Assembly (NCBI GenBank): GCA_964491785.1
Contig: CAZBGS010000002.1
Location: forward strand, 1-64,000
Source of the DNA: RZZS01 sp964491785
Lineage (GTDB): Bacteria > Pseudomonadota > Alphaproteobacteria > Micavibrionales > Micavibrionaceae
Length of the DNA stretch: 64,000 nt
Direction of reading: 5' to 3'
The notes under the pieces were generated by a model, which worked only from the letters and a program-made list of their open reading frames with translations, was not told where the DNA came from and did no database searches. The first letter of the stretch is position 1. Each line of letters starts with the position of its first letter. Position numbers and translations under genes: made by a program. This document shows, one piece after another, positions 61,777 through 64,000 of the stretch.

Positions 61777-63240
61777 TCAGTGACGCCAAAATCTTGGAGA
61801 GAGTATTACCAGCATCGGGAAAAGCTCCAGCCGACCAAGCAGCATGCTTGCGCTCAGTATCCATTTCGATGCACCGGGTAATGTTGAAAAATTACCTGCC
61901 GGGCCAATTATCTCTCCTAGCCCCGGGCCGACATTAGAGATCGATGTGGCCGCTCCTGATAATGCGGTTACAAAATCAAGGCCTGTTAACGAAAGCAATA
62001 TTACAACGGCAATGAAACTCAAGACATAGAGGAAAAAGAAACTCATAACTGACGCTGGGACGTCTTTGGGAACAGGTTTTCTATTGTATTGGGGAATAAA
62101 AACTCCATTTGGATGAAGAAGTTTTTTTATCTGTACTGATGTAATCTCCATCAAAACCTGAAAACGAAAAATTTTGATACCGCATGTCGTGGAACCCGCG
62201 CATGCGCCAACGAACATGAGAAAATACAGTATTCCTACAGGAAAGTTGCCCCACTGGTTGTAGTCTGCGCTGGTAAAGCCGGTACCTGTTAAGACTGAAA
62301 TTACATTGAATGCGGAAAGTCTCAATGCTTCAGGGAAGTCGGCTATTCCGGAAAGCACCAGGTGAAATGCAATCAAAGTTATCACCACAATTAGAATGGT
62401 CAGAAACCATCTGACTTGAGGGTCTTTCAACAGTGCTCCGGGATTGCCGCCAATTGCCTTGAGATACAGGATAAACGGCAATCCGCCAATGATCATTAGA
62501 ATGATTGCCACATAATGGATCAGGGGCTGTTCAAATGCCAGGAATGAAGCGTCGTGCGAGGAGAAGCCGCCGGTGGAAAGGGTCGCCAATGAATGCAGTA
62601 TGGCATCGAAAAAAGTCATCCCGGCCAAATGATAGGCAATTATTCCTGTCGCGGTAAGGGCGAGGTAGATAGTGCCAAGGGAGGCGGCGAGTTGCGCCGT
62701 TCGTGGGAGCACTTTTTCGCTTTCGGATAGTTCGGCCTGAAAAATCTGCATGCCCCCGACTTTCAGGAAAGGCAATATCGACATTGCCATCAGAATAATT
62801 CCGACGCCGCCAAGCCATTGGAGAATGGCTCGCCAGAGAAGAATTCCTGGAGGCGCATTATCGAGTCCGGTAATTACCGTCGATCCGGTTGTGGTGATGC
62901 CGGAAACTGCCTCAAAAACCGCATCGGTAAAATCAAGGCCGATTGTGGAAAGCCACAAGGGAAGGGCGGCGAACAGAGAAACTATAACCCAGCAAAGGAC
63001 TATCAGAAAAAATCCCTGTCTGCGGTCTAATGAAAGAGGTTGGCCGGTTGTGCTCAGCATCAACGATCCGCCGAAAAAAGAAGTGATCAGGATGCAAATG
63101 AAAAAGGTGCGCCATTCATCATGGCCGTAATATAGATCGGTCAGCATCGGCAGCGCCATGCCTAGCGAGAGAATGGAAAGTAATATTCCAAGAATATGAA
63201 ATGACGGACGAAAATCCACTATTGCGTTACCTTCATTCAC
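61777..63240 (-). CDS. TrkH-family potassium transporter
   Basis: 487-aa inner-membrane potassium uptake protein with four M1-P-M2 repeats. Selectivity-filter Gly residues can be seen in SGITTTGSTVITG, LSTGGFSSHDASF, LTGTGFTSADYNQW and SISNVGPGLG, and CAGSTTCGIKIFRFQVLMEI is a conserved TrkH segment. GTG 63240 is the start; no good ribosome-binding site is seen. TrkA, the usual cytoplasmic gating partner, is not in the window. Confidence 0.93.
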   Translation of the reverse strand: MNEGNAIVDFRPSFHILGILLSILSLGMALPMLTDLYYGHDEWRTFFICILITSFFGGSLMLSTTGQPLSLDRRQGFFLIVLCWVIVSLFAALPLWLSTIGLDFTDAVFEAVSGITTTGSTVITGLDNAPPGILLWRAILQWLGGVGIILMAMSILPFLKVGGMQIFQAELSESEKVLPRTAQLAASLGTIYLALTATGIIAYHLAGMTFFDAILHSLATLSTGGFSSHDASFLAFEQPLIHYVAIILMIIGGLPFILYLKAIGGNPGALLKDPQVRWFLTILIVVITLIAFHLVLSGIADFPEALRLSAFNVISVLTGTGFTSADYNQWGNFPVGILYFLMFVGACAGSTTCGIKIFRFQVLMEITSVQIKKLLHPNGVFIPQYNRKPVPKDVPASVMSFFFLYVLSFIAVVILLSLTGLDFVTALSGAATSISNVGPGLGEIIGPAGNFSTLPGASKWILSASMLLGRLELFPMLVILSPRFWRH

Positions 63241-63356
63241 AAAGGGTTAACTGAAGTATAGTTTTTTTTAGGTGTAAGGAACAGATGGTTATATAGACTT
63301 GACTCACTGCTTGAAGTTTCAGAGAGGAACTGTAGTTCTAAAAGTCATGAAAACAA

Positions 63357-63381
63357 AAAGCGCCGGAAAAACCGGCGCTTT
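63357..63381 (-). terminator. Terminator after OmpA-family gene
   Basis: Ten-base-pair stem AAAGCGCCGG / CCGGCGCTTT with five-base loop, followed on the minus strand by TTGTTTTC. It lies 23 bases past the stop at 63404. Confidence 0.88.
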
Positions 63382-63403
63382 CAAAATGCTTTATTACACT
63401 CTT

Positions 63404-64000
63404 TTATTCAAAAGAGATATTGGCTCGGCGGTTTGCCGGTTCGCGGGTGTTGTCGTCAGTTTGAACCAGCAGTTCTTCTTCGCCGCGGCTTTCAACACGG
63501 ATCTTTGCCGGATCAATTCCACGGTTGACTAGAGCGTCTCGAACCGAATTTGCACGGCGCAGCGCCAGTTTGCGGTTGTAGTCTTTCGGGCCGGAGGTGT
63601 CCGCGTGTCCGATAACCCGGATCATTCCAAGATCCTGACCGCGTTTCTTGACTTCTTCGGCGACTGCGTCAAGAACGCTCAGTGCACCGGAGCCGAGATT
63701 CGATTCGTCCCAGTCATAGAAAACCAGATACATGGCGTCTTCCGGAGCCATAGGCTGAGTCCTGTCCATGTCTTCAGCGGAAACCGGTTCGTAAGCCCCC
63801 ATTACCGGAGGGGGGGGCGGGAGAGAGCCAAGCGATCCTTCCAGCGCGGCTATCGCCTGCATGAAGCCGGTCTTGCAGCCAAGGATGTCTTCGGCCTGCC
63901 AGTTTTCTTCCTGTTGTTCGATCCAGCAGTCAAAGCGGACTTGCGCGACTGCCGAATTAACAGGATCGATCTCTCTGGCACCCATGTCGAAGGCGACCAT
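63404..64000 (-). CDS. OmpA-family protein, 5' end probably outside window
   Basis: 198 residues reach the window edge. The C-terminal OmpA-like peptidoglycan-binding domain (about 90-198) has the diagnostic IRVIGHADTSGPKDYNRKLALRRANSVRDALVNRGI and NRRANISFE, with Asp and Arg for diaminopimelate binding. Before it come an acidic region with Cys residues and a Pro-rich linker (LPPPPPVMG). An ATG ends exactly at base 64000, but a signal peptide is missing, so the true start is likely upstream. It is a peptidoglycan-anchored outer-membrane or periplasmic protein. Confidence 0.85.
   Translation of the reverse strand: MVAFDMGAREIDPVNSAVAQVRFDCWIEQQEENWQAEDILGCKTGFMQAIAALEGSLGSLPPPPPVMGAYEPVSAEDMDRTQPMAPEDAMYLVFYDWDESNLGSGALSVLDAVAEEVKKRGQDLGMIRVIGHADTSGPKDYNRKLALRRANSVRDALVNRGIDPAKIRVESRGEEELLVQTDDNTREPANRRANISFE

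Overview
The window looks like a moderately GC-rich alphaproteobacterial chromosome segment. Supporting marks are a MucR/Ros regulator, a TIGR02186-type protein beside a TSUP transporter, a NodT-family outer membrane factor, an alphaproteobacterial chemoreceptor signalling domain, and syntenic blocks typical of the class (coaBC-dut, proC-ybjN then lgt-midA-pgeF, prs-rplY-pth-ychF, usp-nfu-tsaB-mucR). I cannot name the genus. AdhE, a GH65 phosphorylase with a phosphoglucomutase, and formate-THF ligase point to an organism that can ferment or live at low oxygen.

Layout. 1-6640: 3' part of a chemoreceptor, then a MacA-MacB-NodT efflux operon. 6666-10278: a low-GC accessory block next to tRNA-Ser(CGA), with a truncated gene, a HigBA-like toxin-antitoxin pair, an unknown HTH protein and a P4-type integrase. 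10435-14212: a ferritin-like DUF892 protein and a large inverse autotransporter whose passenger has 17 exact 27-residue beta-helix repeats. 14338-20751: glnD, a membrane-anchored hydrolase and mutS. 20910-22027: two tandem paralogues of unknown function. 22128-28182: GH65 phosphorylase, beta-phosphoglucomutase-like HAD and adhE, all leftward, with a structured RNA candidate ahead of the GH65 gene. 28333-32007: dut, coaBC, a small acidic membrane protein, ubiE and a secreted protein. 32086-36338: fhs-trpS-murJ, a block whose strand composition is opposite to everything around it and which looks locally inverted. 36538-44326: malQ, the TSUP-TIGR02186-usp-nfu operon, a degenerate deacetylase, tsaB and mucR. 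44412-54782: proC, ybjN, hldD, lgt, midA, pgeF, prs, a sugar transferase, rplY, pth, ychF and ilvE. 54901-64000: a two-component pair, a PAS histidine kinase, recX, a GST-like protein, a lipoprotein, trkH and the 3' part of an OmpA-family protein.

How genes fit together. GH65 plus beta-phosphoglucomutase would feed glucose phosphate from a disaccharide into glycolysis, AdhE would dispose of acetyl-CoA as ethanol, and MalQ would handle maltodextrins. The envelope is served by efflux, MurJ, Lgt, HldD, a sugar transferase and the autotransporter. Most of the window is housekeeping. The best leads for new biology are the regular autotransporter passenger, the 24619-24694 RNA candidate, the inverted murJ block, the unknown tandem paralogues and the tRNA-Ser accessory block. 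I found no CRISPR array, insertion sequence, rRNA or replication origin.
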